Both the position numbers and the translations under genes were made by a program. The notes beneath the pieces are model-generated. The model had not been told where the DNA came from. It saw only the letters and a list, made by a program, of their open reading frames with translations, and searched no databases. Of a DNA stretch of 64,000 nt, positions 42,393-54,449 are shown piece by piece (within the stretch, counting starts at the first letter, position 1; every line of letters begins with the position of its first letter). The stretch lies in NCBI GenBank assembly GCA_047967505.1, contig CM106541.1; one strand, given 5' to 3'. The DNA comes from Dipteris shenzhenensis (lineage: Eukaryota; Polypodiophyta; Polypodiopsida; Gleicheniales).

Positions 42393-44737
42393 TTACTTTT
42401 TGAAAACTTTAAATGATGGTATCAACATGTCAACGATGAACAATCCTAAGCTTGCCACATGGTAGGCCTTGGTTTTTCCCTCTATTATTATGTTCTTAAT
42501 TTTGATCACCTTCCATGTGTCATTAACAATTGTACATAACCAACAATCCTTCCACTCATTGTCTTCCTTCATCACCTTCCAACTCTTTTCTTCCACATGT
42601 GCAATGCTCAACCATGCTACTTTTACTTTCTTATTTGTATAATCCACAACTCTTATAACTACATATTTGAGATCATTTGGAGTACATAATGCATCAAGGG
42701 GAGACTTCACTAAAACAATATCATTCTCCTCTAGCCAAGGGTGTATGCATCCAACACAACCACATTGAGTTAGACGTGTCCTCAAACTCAAATCTCATGT
42801 CTCATATGCAATGATACTATTTCCATGTTGTGGAAAAATGAATTTGTGCAATAAAGAGCTAATAGGCCTTATACAATCCTAAGTATATAGCAAAGTTTCA
42901 TTTTGTGAAACACTCATTCTAGTAGTACTATTAACATCTAATCTTTCATGTCCTCTTTCAACCACAATGCATTGTTTGTAATAATGTTCTCAAAAGAATA
43001 CTTACATCTCATCATCACACTGTAGGGAAAATAAGGATGATTTGCATGCTTTCCAATGTCCAACATTGGGGACTTCCATGGCATCTTCATTACATTTCAC
43101 AACAATTTTATCATAAATCTTAAACACCTCTCCCCGGAATTTTTTTTCATGATACTCTATTACTCTTTCAATTGCAATGTGAAGACTTTGCTCCGTGTAT
43201 ATTTTTTCTTCACTTGTTGCATATCTAACCTTAGGCTTTTTTCCAAGTATGACATTACCTTTTGTAGAGATAACTCTTTCACAACGATAGTTTTTTCCAT
43301 GCATGGTTGCTATATTCCATAGTTATTTGGCCTTTTCAATGGAGGATACATGCATTAATCCCAATGAATGCCAATGGGGGAAATCATAACATCCATATTT
43401 ATCCACCAAATAAACATCTGGCTCCAAAAGAACTTCATGAAATTGTTTCAACATTCTTTGCTGAGGAAAAAGACCATCAACATCTTCTTGAAGATGCAAA
43501 AATATCAATGTGAGAAGTTTTCTGCGATGATAGTTAGCGTAAAAGTTCTCATTCTCCTTGTTATTTGATTTAATATTCATATATGTTGACACCATACGCT
43601 CATAAGCGTAACACCATAACCCATCATGACAACCATGTCATAAAATATCATGAAGAAATTCTCCAAAGCCTGAATTCATGGATCACAAAGTAAACACTTA
43701 GTTTTGAAGTAAGAATGTTTTTTAATAATTTGTAAAAGAGTATTGTAAAGTTATCCAAGGATTCATAAATTATCATACCTGCAACATGCTCTAATGGTGC
43801 TGAGTTTGGTCCGATAAGCTCCTCCAATTTTACTCTCTAAGAAGAAAGCAATACTCTCAAAGTATTTATGTCTTTTTGAGACCAACCATTAGCACAAGTG
43901 TAGCCATAAAAAGCATGAGTAGTATGATCAAGAGGCCCAAATCATCGAATTTTTTTTTGGAATACCTTGGACTTCACATAAGACATAAGGCAAACACCAT
44001 TGTATAAACCTTTGATTTTCCTCTTCCTTATAACTCTTGTGATACTTGCTAGGAAGTCTTTACCATCAACCATCTTGAATTGAATAAGGTGTGACTTTTT
44101 TCATTCCATGTATTGCATCATCGATTTCTTTCTTCAATGAGTTATCAAGATCTCTCATCAAAGACCTAGTATAAGTTTGAGGCTAATCTCCAAGTGCTTG
44201 CAATTCAATCAACATTTGTATGATTTTATTAGACAATGATAACTCACCCACGCTATAATCTTTATCATGGTTGTGGTCTTCAAGTAAACCAGTAGCTACA
44301 TTATCCTCATGAACATCAATAATTAGTCCCATCTCACACATAGATAAATTATCATCTTCTCTAGGTTCTAGAAAGGTATACTATGGAGCATTTGAACCAA
44401 GATTTGTTGCAAGGTTTTCAAATCTCTCATGTACTTGCATATGCCTTGCATAAGTTGATGGAGCAACAAAACGACCACCATGGCAATATGTGCTACATCA
44501 ACACCACATTTGCCTCCTCCAATGAGAACCTTCTAGTGGGTCTTCAATCACGAAGGTGTTGTTTTCCATATTTCTTAGCTCATTTGCATTAGCCAAAACC
44601 AATGGGTGTATATTTCCAAAAAAGTCCTAATGGCAATGCGCATAATAAGTCCTTCGACTCACCTTTTGAAAACCAAGAGGTGAATTTCTACACTTGTAAT
44701 TGCATCTACATGTCCTTAGGTTATCACTTGTTGCCAT
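42393..44737 (-). pseudogene. Transposase of CACTA copy B, core deleted
   Basis: ATG 44737 begins the same two Cys/His clusters (CRCNYKC...TYYAH; C-x-C...TYCHG...TYARHM), with a stop replacing Arg in the second C-R-C and another after the first cluster. At about 44,170 the sequence jumps from the acidic region straight to the region after the catalytic core. A 109-base GT-AG intron lies at 43778-43670. Then WCYAYERMVSTY and the C-terminal extension (CIHPWLEENDIVLVK) follow to 42393, in one frame with several stops. Confidence 0.75.
43670..43778 (-). other. 109-base intron in copy B, absent from copy A
   Basis: On the minus strand GTTGCAG|GTATGATAAT opens and CCATGAATTCAG|GCTTTGG closes it. 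Copy A reads GTTGCAGGTTTCGG without interruption at about 31,778, so the flanks align base for base. Confidence 0.8.
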
Positions 44738-44764
44738 TTGAAACACTATGCAAGAGACATGAGC

Positions 44765-46260
44765 ATACTATCATAACATCAACATACTGGCATACAATTT
44801 ACAACTATTTGTGTATTGGAAACAGCCACCATTATAAACTCATGAGATACGCAGACATATATAAAAACATGTATAACATAGCATACATATATAACCTCTG
44901 TGTATAACATAGCAATGTATCATACATATACATATAGCATATACCCATATATAACATATAAGCACTCATGTAGCATAAGAATTGGAATACATATAGCATA
45001 TAACTATACATACCATACAAGCATGCAACTAGCCGCATATATTAGCATACATTGACATAACATGTAGGAACATTGCATACCTACATAGCCATACATTTGG
45101 CAACATACATATATAACATAGTGTACATAAATAAAATACAGGCACACATGTAGCATAAGCATAACATGAATATAACATTTAAGAACATTTTATATACATA
45201 TTATAACACCACATGTATAAGATACAATAGATATGTATAAATATACATATCAACATACACATATAACATAAGCATACATATAGCAACATATATAAAATAC
45301 AAAGGATGGGGGAAGTATCACCAAGGGCAATATGTTGGATAAGGGGCTGGATATACGCTCACCTACATAAGAATTAGAATACATATAGAATATAACTATA
45401 CATACCATACCAGCATGCAACTAGCAGCATATATTAGCATACATTAACCCAACATGTAGGAACAAATGGCATAAGCATACATTGACATAACATGTAGGAA
45501 CATTGCATACCTATAACATAGCATACATATAACAACATATATAGCATATAGGCACATATGTACATATATAACATAGCATACATATAGCATTAACATTAAC
45601 ATTAGCACAAGCATTAATGTACATACAATAATCAGCACGAATGCATACAAGCATTAACCTAGCATTAGCATGGCATGGCATTAAAATAGCATGAACATAG
45701 CATTAGAATATAAGCATGGCCTTAAAAAACACAACATAAAATCATGGCAAAGATTAAGATATAGCATAGAATTATCATGGCATATAATCATGAGAGATAT
45801 GTATGGCAGTAAGATAACATTAACACAACATATAATCATGGAATATAACATGGCATTAACATATCATTGGCATTAGACAATAATAGAGCATTAACATTAG
45901 AGTATATACATACATAGCTTTAGTGTTAGAGTTAAACATAGTTTTAACATAGCACTAGAGTATAACATACATAACACGGAATAAAAAAAGATGACAGAAA
46001 AGCATGGAAAGGTTTAGGATATAAGATAACATTAGCATGACATATAATCATGATGACATTAACATAGCATATAAGCATGGCATATAACATAGCACTAACA
46101 TAGCATGGCAATAACATAGCATAAGTAAGCATATAAGCCAAACTTACCATTAATATGAATGTTGCATTAGGATTATGAAGACTTACCATTAACATTAGCA
46201 CAAGCCTTAATGTACATACAAGAATCAACACTAAAGCATACAAGCCTTAACCTAGCATTA
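44765..46260. repeat. Array of CATA/CATTAA short repeats upstream of copy B transposase
   Basis: Irregular ATAACATAGCATACATAT units, later changing to CATTAACATTAGC and ATAACATGGCATATAA. Longer blocks are duplicated: CATTGACATAACATGTAGGA at about 45,050 and 45,480, and a block ending CCTTAACCTAGCATTA at 46,260 resembles one ending ATTAACCTAGCATTA at about 45,670. The array resumes at 47,281 after an inserted element. It sits in the same place relative to the transposase start as the copy A array but uses different words. Confidence 0.85.
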
Positions 46261-47284
46261 GGGGGACGAGCATTTTCTGAGCGAAATCTTCCGAGCGTCC
46301 GAGCGAAGGAAAAAAAAAGCTTCCAACTATGCATAAATATGGCAAAAATCGATCAGAAGAAAACGTAGTTTCACTTAGAAATATGCAAAGTATTATAGCA
46401 ATGCCTATTTTATACAAAAATCTTTAGGTGAATCTGTAGGAATGGTGAGAGCATAATGGGATGGCTTTTGAAGAAACCCACATGTAGAGTAGACTTCTCT
46501 ATGAAAATTCCCTTATGATCCTTCTTACAACTTTACTTAATAGGGGGTGACATTGAAAACCCTCTCTCAACCTATCTTCATGAAAGAGTTTCTTCAAAGA
46601 AAACTCATTGAAGCAAGCCATCCAGGTAGTTTCGCCAGCGAAACCCCTTTGAAGCAAGTCTCCGAAGGTAGTTTCGCTGGCGAAACTACCTTGGACAGCA
46701 CTTTTAAAAGTGACATAACTTTCATATCCAATGTCCAAATATAGTCATTCAGCCACTCAAATTGATCGGAACACCCCATTTGAGCACATCTATGGAGTTA
46801 TATTTTGGAAAATCTTTCATATATAGTATAAAATATTACATGTATTTTATGAGAGTGATATATAAGCCCAAGTTCATACTTATTTATAGTAATTTAAACT
46901 TCTTTAGAAACATGTCCATAAATATGCTATAAAAACACTAAAAAGATATTGCCATATGATATAAATGTGTTAATAAGTAATTATATATGCATAGTATTAT
47001 TACATTGAGAGTGATTATGAGGAATGTTTCTTAAAGGAATCAACACTTTTTTAAGGTAATAACAGGGGTACAAAGGGATGTCTCTAAATAAGAAAATTAT
47101 GTTGTGTAAAAATGAATGAGTGACTAGTCTGTATATTTTTATGATAAAGGGATCTAGTTCTAGTGAAAATAAAAGTGTAAAAACCATGTTTCCTAAAGAA
47201 AAACATTTTTAAAAATCTCTTGAAAAACACGCTCGGATAAACCTGCTCATAGGTTTTTGCTCGTAAAATTGACGCATCCCATTA
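46257..47284. mobile_element. DNA transposon without coding capacity, 1,020 bp, TSD ATTA
   Basis: The element 46261-47280 interrupts the short-repeat array. The left end is GGGGGACGAGCATTTTCTG; the right end read inwards is GGGATGCGTCAATTTTACG, an imperfect inverted repeat of about 35 bases. ATTA stands on both sides. The related uninterrupted site CCTAGCATTAGCATGGCATGG is present at about 45,663-45,683. If the true duplication is TTA, a PIF/Harbinger relative is likely; four bases would suggest another superfamily. The interior holds two GTTTCGC palindromes and no credible gene. Confidence 0.8.
46629..46692. repeat. Two palindromes sharing GTAGTTTCGC
   Basis: GTTTCGC-CA-GCGAAAC at 46629-46644 and a perfect 13-bp-arm palindrome at 46665-46692 (AAGGTAGTTTCGC, TG, then its complement), inside the 1-kb inserted element. 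Confidence 0.85.
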
Positions 47285-47420
47285 GCATGGCATGGCAACC
47301 AAAGGGCGAAAGAAAATTCAAATTTCTTGTAAAATTTAAGAATTATTCCGCCCTAAATGCCAAGTGGATTAAGATAGTATTAGCATATAAGCATGGCATA
47401 TAAAAGCATGTCAAAAAAAG
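47281..47420. repeat. Continuation of the CATA short-repeat array
   Basis: ATTAGCATGGCATGG and ATAAGCATGGCATATAA words resume after the inserted element. Confidence 0.7.
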
Positions 47421-48372
47421 AAAACTTGCACCATCATTAATGCTATACATACACCTAAATCACACCTAAATCCCATCTATGTGGAGTCTCGTGTGGGTCG
47501 TAGCACGTTGTTGGTAGCGTGCAATAGGAATATACAGCGGCATCAGCAAGCACGAGCACTAGAGCATAGGCATAGCTTATTTCCATGTGTGGGGTTTAGG
47601 TTAGGATGTTGCACAAGCACAGATTCTACGTGTGGGGCATTGGAGTAGCAACAATGGCATGCAGTGATGTCAAGCTACAGTATTCGTTGAGGAGATCAGC
47701 TGGGCCTACTTTGATTCTTTGTGCAAAGAAGAATGCGTTTACCGAAAACTAGCTCTCTGATCATTAATTTAGCTATATATCGGCCTACAACAATATACAA
47801 ATCTGTTAGCAAAGAGGCAAAGAAATAGGCAGATAGCAAGGTTGACAACAAAAGCAACTACAAGTACTTATTTGCACGTTGAGCAGTCCGTCTAGAAGTT
47901 GGTCGAGCAGCACACGCACATATGTTTAGTGTAGAGCTAGTAGTAGGGCATAGCATATGATCATACATTTGTTGCTATCGAAAAGCAGTTTTGATGGAGA
48001 AAGCTAGTGAGGTCGAGATGTTGATCACGTAGGAAGTATGAAGCAGGCAGCAAGGCTTGTCTGACAAATTCATGTAGAAGCTGGAGCAATGGTTAGGCAA
48101 TGATTTATGAAATAGGGGAAGAGTTGGGAAGAAGGAGCGGGAAAATCTAGCCGTTTGGGATTGTTCAAGAAAAATAAAGAAAATGAAATAAATATCGATG
48201 AATCAATAAAATACAAACTAATAATATTGCCCAAGCAAGTACTTTGTAATTGATCTAAGCATTGGATCATCACATCAAATTAAAGCCAATGGCAATTGAG
48301 AGGTGGGCGGGGGTACTCAAGGGGTCACTCTTAATAACATATAGCCTAAAATTGCCTACTACACATATTGAA
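47421..48372. other. No gene recognised
   Basis: Ordinary-composition sequence with only short frames. It may include the lost right end of CACTA copy B, but no CACAAGG-type terminus is visible. Confidence 0.4.
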
Positions 48373-48373
48373 G

Positions 48374-48716
48374 TCGATCGAGGTTTTTGGTCTCCTTAAG
48401 ATGTGTAGTAATGTGTACTACTACCATGCCAATGATCCACATCTACAAAATTTTGGGAATGAGATTGCCATGCTAGCAGCTCAATCGAACCTTACTTTAG
48501 TCTACCATGACACATTAAAAAATGTGATTTTCCAATGACCTATGACACATATCCACCCCTAACTAAGTCTAGTATTTAGGGCTACTATATACTTACATTC
48601 ATTTAGGTGGAACACTAATATATAAGGATCATAGTGGCCTTGGCCATTAATTCTTGCAACAAAGTCACTTCATATAGTCAGAAGGTTGCTCATCAACAAT
48701 GTTCCATTCTAATAGT
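48374..48716. repeat. Dispersed repeat of about 340 bp, copy 1
   Basis: Colinear with 49821-50165 at roughly 85-90 percent by eye, from GAGGTTTTTGGTCTCCTTAA to AATGTTCCATTCT. No TG..CA ends, no inverted ends and no coding frame. The two copies are in the same orientation 1.45 kb apart. Confidence 0.88.
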
Positions 48717-49820
48717 TTAGAGGTTTAATTATATGCACTCCCTAACTTGGTCATTGTTAGACACGTGGAGGCCTGTGCTTACTACATTCCATGTCATAGA
48801 GAAAGGATGCTTTGGTTGTTTTGGAATCTAATTGTTTCAAGGATTGGATCATCGGGAGATAAAGAAGCATTGGAGCCTTCATCTCCAAGGGATAATGCTA
48901 ACTGTACATGGGTAGAAATGAGAATGTAAATTGAAGATCAAGTATGTTATCTATGGTGAGGGCTCTTGAAAACAAGAGAGAGGTTCAGAATGTTTGGCAT
49001 GTAATAGGAGGGACTCCATTGATAATATGATGACTGTGTATGTAGAGGGATATGAGTTGTAGACAGCTCATGATTCATTACTATGACCACCCCCCCACAC
49101 ATATACAAATACACATGTGCACATGCACGCACATGATGCTCTATGTCAATTGAGAAAAAATCTATGCAATGAAGGAATGTACATATGTGATCATGGCTTA
49201 TTTTGTGACGTTGGGTGGCACCAACCATGAGCACGAAACCTTCATTTGTGGGTGGCATTTATTCCTAGGATCCATTTTAGAGGTATACTACATAATCTTG
49301 TAGGTGTGGTTAATTTAATACATTAAATACAATAGGTAAGAAATTAAGAAATTGATCAACTAAAGATGAAACTGAAACATAAGAAATCTATTTGCATTTT
49401 ATCATTTTAATAACAATGTCGAGTGTCAAGATCATTATGTATGGATGATCATCTTTGTATGAATGATGTAACATGGGAAATAACCAATCGATCTATAGAG
49501 GATGTGGATTGATCCTTTCTAAGGGTTGATATTCCAATGAATCATCACATTGATTTCATAAAATTTTTGGCCAAATGGCCATTGGTCACCATCTTTGACA
49601 ACTATGGTGTACAAGTGAGAAAATACTATGACAAGATCCTTTCTTCTCCTCTAGAGTTTCTATTCTAAAATCTTCCTACTTGGGATAGGATTTCAAAGTG
49701 GAGTGATTTCCCTTCTCATTCTCCATTCTATGAAACTTCTATAGAAACACACTTCCACATATTCTAGACCTAGGCTGTGTGGAGTGCCACTTCATGTGGT
49801 TGTGCCAAATAGGTACCTCT
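48717..49820. other. Between the two 340-bp repeats, nothing recognised
   Basis: Only short frames. No primer-binding site beside the first repeat and no polypurine tract beside the second, so these repeats do not look like LTRs. Confidence 0.4.
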
Positions 49821-50165
49821 ATTGAGGTTTTGGTCTCCTTAAGGTGCAAAGTAATGAGGAAGTAATGTATGCTAATATCATACCAATCATCCACATCTAC
49901 AAAATTTTGGGACTGAGATTGCCATGCTAGCACCTCGATCAAACCTTACTTTATTCTACCATGACACATATTAAAAGTGTGATTTTCCAATGACCCATGA
50001 CACATATCCACCCTTAACTAGGTCTAGTATTAAAGGCTACTACATACTTACATTCATTCAGGTGGAACACTAGTATATAAGGATCAAAGTGGCCTTGGCC
50101 ATTAATTTTTGCAACAAATTCTCTTCAGATAGTTATGTAGATGCTCATCAATAATGTTCCATTTT
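49821..50165. repeat. Dispersed repeat of about 340 bp, copy 2
   Basis: Second copy of the 48374 repeat (GAGGTTTTGGTCTCCTTAAG to AATGTTCCATTTT). It differs mostly by substitutions and a few short indels. Confidence 0.88.
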
Positions 50166-50760
50166 GCTGATTCCCAAACCTCATATGGGTGATGCAGACA
50201 TCATACATGCAATGCAATATGCATCATTGAGCTACATCCACATGTTCAAGAGTTTATTTGGAAAGAAAACTTGCAAAGGTCTTACATTGCTCAATGCCCT
50301 TGCAAAGATTCATGGTCATTGGATACCATTTCTATATGTATATGATAATTTTATAAGCTATAACATTTCATAGTCCTTCATACTCCATTTTTTATCCACT
50401 TTCTTCTTGGTGTTCCTACGTGGCATGAGTTTGCAATGCCAGTCTCTCGAACTCAATCACTAGACACAAATGATGGGTCTTTTCCATAACCTTCAAAGTG
50501 GAGAATGTATTTGGAAACCCTACAAAACTTCTATATGGATACTATTGGCATGTAGTGTTCATGATCTAATATATCAAACACTCAACGTGGTGACAACTAG
50601 AAGTTTTTAGCTACATTTGAGATGGTCTTATACAACTTAAAGGTATCATACAACTTTATATGGTGACAAGTATGTATCATTTACTTTAATCATATATATA
50701 AATATGGTTGCAAATGTTCATGTTATACATCCATTTGAAGAGACTAAAAAGAAATCTTAT
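50166..50760. other. No gene recognised
   Basis: One frame of 69 codons at 50164-50373 is open but shows no motif. Otherwise nothing supportable. Confidence 0.4.
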
Positions 50761-50764
50761 ACAT

Positions 50765-52290
50765 GAGGTGGGCATTCCACATATCATGGAGAATCCACAA
50801 CAGACATCGACATCTATATGTCTCACCACCGGATTAAGATGAAACTTTGCATGGGTATCAAGGTAAGTAGCTTCTATGGCCTTGCAATGTCTCATGTGTA
50901 TCTAAGTTCAAAAGTGTCTCTAGAAGATGGAATGCCCAAATTCACACATAAATCCTTCATATACGTGAAGGAAATATATGCAACAGCTACAACAGTGGTA
51001 TGTGTCAGTGTCAGATGGGGATAAAACTTTACATGGATTTGAAGATCATCTTAAGGTGGTTAGTCTATATGACCCTACAAAATTTCATGTGCATCAAATG
51101 TAGGATGCACCGTTGAGAAGTTGGAATGTCCCAATTTGCATGTGCATCCTACATACATACATGATGGGAAAATATCATAATAGACACCAACATCCATATG
51201 TGTCACCCTCGAATCAAGATGAGACTTTGCACGAGAACCTTTTTATGACCTTGCAAAGTTTCATGTACATTGGATGCGCAAGTTGTGCCACAAAGGTGGA
51301 ATGCTCCAATTCACATGTGCAATTATATATATACAATGAAGGAAAAATACATAACAGACACCAACATCAGTATGTCTCATCGTTAGATTGGGATGAAATT
51401 TTGCATGGGTCTTAAGGTAAGTGGTTTCCATGAACCTAAAATGTTTCATGTGCATAAGATGTCAGATGTGCAATTGGGAATTAGGTGGAATACCCCAATT
51501 CATCTTATGTATGTGAAGGAAAACAATGCATTAGACAAAGGGATCTATATGTCCCACTATTGGATCACCACCAAAATTTCCATCGATCCAAAGGTAAGTT
51601 ATTTTCATGTCCATGCAAAATTTAATGTGCATTTGATGTCAAATGTGTGATAAAAAAGATAGAATGTACATCGAATTATAAATGTCCCAAATTTTCCATG
51701 CGTATGTGTATGTAGGAGAAATATGCACATCAATGATGTACCTCCAAGCCATTGAACATCATGCAGCTTCTCACATGTATTAAGCTACACCTATTTCCTT
51801 ATCTTAAAAAGTATCATGTGCATCAGACACCAAATATGTGAGTGGGAAGCTAAAATGTATGAAATATGCCATTTGTCATTGTACATGCATAGGAAACATA
51901 CACGTTGGTCAACCTTATTTGTATCTCCAAGTATCAAAATTGCATCCAACTTTGTAGAGGTATTATTTCATATCAATTTATTGACTTTGAAAAGATTATA
52001 TGTACCCAAAGCCGAATGTGTGAATGGGATGGTGAAGCATCCAAATTTTGCCATGTGCCAGTGCGTACACATCACAATCAATAATTGTTGTACCTCTAAG
52101 TGATGGAATGACATCCAACTCTGCATGGGTGATCTTGCTAAATGTTAGTCCTAAAGCTTGCAATTATCATGTGCATCAGACACCAAATGTGCAAGTGGGA
52201 AGGAGAGTCAAATCTCCAAATTTATCATGTGCATAGGTGTACGTGTAGGGAAAATATGCATCACAGAATATCGATAGTGGAATAAATTTA
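50765..52290. repeat. Diverged tandem array of units of about 180 bp, eight or more
   Basis: Each unit carries a GTCTCACC..GGAT block, GATGAAACTTTGCATGGGT, TAAGGTAAGTGGTTTCTATG, TTTCATGTGCATCAGATG, GGAATGCCCCAATTCACATG and GAAGGAAAATATGCA. The first block occurs near 50821, 51003, 51199, 51374, 51550, 51737, 51919, 52087 and 52265, giving intervals of 168-196 bases. Units are strongly diverged, more so to the right. Frames within it are shadows. Confidence 0.85.
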
Positions 52291-52580
52291 TCCATAGCCT
52301 TACAAATTGATCAAATGGATATTGATGTTGATCATTTGGCAAGGATGGATCTTATTGAAGATGAGATCGAATCCTAACCAATCCATCATTGTATCGTTCT
52401 AAATTGATGACAATTCTATTGTATGTGTTGTCTTTCAATCGTCATCTCATGATTTGTTTTTTAATATACATTGTTGTAAATGTATGTAGTGGGATTGTAT
52501 ATTGTAATGTACTATGAGATGGTTTTTCTTTTTTAAAAGATATAGAGTTTTTCTTTAAAATGATTTTTTCCTTACTATCG
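52291..52580. other. No gene recognised
   Basis: AT-rich spacer following the array of about 180-bp units; nothing supportable. Confidence 0.4.
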
Positions 52581-52589
52581 CGTGTAATA

Positions 52590-53492
52590 AAGTGTGTATA
52601 TTTGTGTCTATGACACAGCGTTTATGCATGTATACACGCATTTTTTAAGTCAGTATACATGCAAATTTAGATTCCAATATACATGCACTTGATATTATTC
52701 AAATACATGCACGACTATACAGACACCCGTAACTTATTGCATGTATCCATAGACTCACTCATGTAGGCGCACATGTACACGCATGCCTACAATGACATCA
52801 TATGCACATAAAGAGAAAGACGTTCCACCCATGTGCGTGTGCATGCATTGAGTAATACATTTGCACATGCACACACACATACCACATGAGTGTACACATA
52901 TGAACATGTTTGACATAGGGCATACATGCATACACAAAAATACACATGCACATGCATTCACAAACACATACATATGCACAAGACCACACACACACACATG
53001 CACGTGTACACACACACACATGGGTGAATATGTACATGCAAGCATTGCACAAATAGTACATTATTGCACATGCATGTGCACACATAGATACATGATTGCA
53101 CACGTGTACACATACACATACAAATATGTGTATACATACATGTACACTTATGCGTGTACACACCCACATCATTGCAGATGTATGTGCACATGCAACTAGT
53201 ATATATGCATATACATGCATGCTCTAACACATTGATATAGGGAGACACATACACATACACACAAGCACACACATATGACATTACTTGCACATAAAGAGAG
53301 AGATGTTCCACTCTCAGACATACACATATGCATACATTAATATACAATAGATCCAAATAGATAGGGGTTGCAAACACACACATACTTGAAAGCACATATG
53401 CAAATACACATACACATATACATGTAAGAAAGCATGAACTCATGAATGTACACATATGCACAATTGTTGCACAATACACATACCACACGTGC

Positions 53493-53538
<46 letters not shown>

Positions 53539-53690
53539 ATATGCAGACATGTAGGCATGTACACAGAGATACACACATAATATGCACACTTGTAGGCACA
53601 TGTACACACACATGCACATGCATACACAATATACATTGTATAGGAAGGGGGTGCATGCACACACATACACACACACACACAAACAAAATT
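52590..53690. repeat. CA/ACATGCAC-rich cryptically simple region
   Basis: Dense CACACA, ACATACACATG and ATGCACATG words over more than 1 kb without a fixed period. Long frames on both strands (Cys/Val/Met-rich on one, His/Thr-rich on the other) are products of this composition. Confidence 0.85.
53494..53534. repeat. GA microsatellite
   Basis: Uninterrupted (AG)n of about 40 bases inside the CA-rich region. Confidence 0.95.
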
Positions 53691-54449
53691 CATTGAAATT
53701 GTGAGACTTATGAATTTTATTTCGTGAAATTAAAAGCATTCTAAGATTCCATGTTGAGACCCAGTGGAGCAGGTCTCTACCCTATCGAAGATGGGGTATG
53801 TTACTCTTATCTCTAAAAGACTAAGTCTGTCCCACTCTTCAAAGTCTATGAACACATGTGCCAAGACAAAAGGGATCCTCATAATCAAAATGAAAATGGA
53901 AAAAATAAGTGCACATAGAAAAGAAAGTGTACTCACGATGTGATGGTATACTAGCTGATTGTGAAGGAGGAAGTGGGATGGGATTGTAGGTGCATGGGGA
54001 TCTATAATAATGACAAAGCCCATCACACACGCTACATGCCATGCCCACATCTATAACATTTGCTCATCAACTTTGCTCTTTTCATAGAAAAAACTCCTTG
54101 GCCATGGCTGCTTGCTCATCATGTTATAGCACACATATCATGGTGGTGGTGGTATACTTGATGGCTAAGGTAATTTAATCTTCATTAGACAACATCATAT
54201 AAGTGACTAAATGAAACATATTGTGGTAGTGGTGGTAGTTGAGGTATGCTTGACCTTTACATAATTTAATATGTATTATATCTAGCATCATAGTGAAATG
54301 AATGTAACCCTTTTTGGAAAAAATACAGTGTCAAAAATAGAGTCAATTGCCAGCTCGCTACAACACTTTACAAACTCAAGGTTGTTGGGATAATACCCGT
54401 TCACCACTCAATGAAAGTCATCCATTACAATTAGAATCTCTTCGGGCTT

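Larger units (their letters stand above)
40140..44760 (-). mobile_element. CACTA-like transposon copy B, internally deleted and truncated
   Basis: Colinear with copy A from the second gene's DSYGE exon (about 40,376) through exon 1 (42,303) to the transposase N-terminus (44,737), in the same orientation. It lacks the counterpart of about 32,165-33,790 of copy A, removing the transposase core. Neither terminus is found. It has many more stops than copy A. Confidence 0.82.

Noticed and set aside
48374-50165. An LTR pair of a small retrotransposon
   Set aside because: The repeats do not begin TG or end CA, and no primer-binding site or polypurine tract borders the interior.
50765-52290. A CRISPR array or other prokaryotic repeat-spacer structure
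   Set aside because: Units are contiguous diverged tandem repeats without conserved short repeats and unique spacers, in plant nuclear DNA.
52755-53739. Cys/Val/Met-rich ORFs of up to 242 codons on the minus strand
   Set aside because: Products of CA/TG-rich simple sequence; frames on both strands are open at once and show no domain.
53730-54050. A membrane-protein gene on the minus strand
   Set aside because: A single 106-codon frame with no motif or start context, next to simple-sequence DNA.
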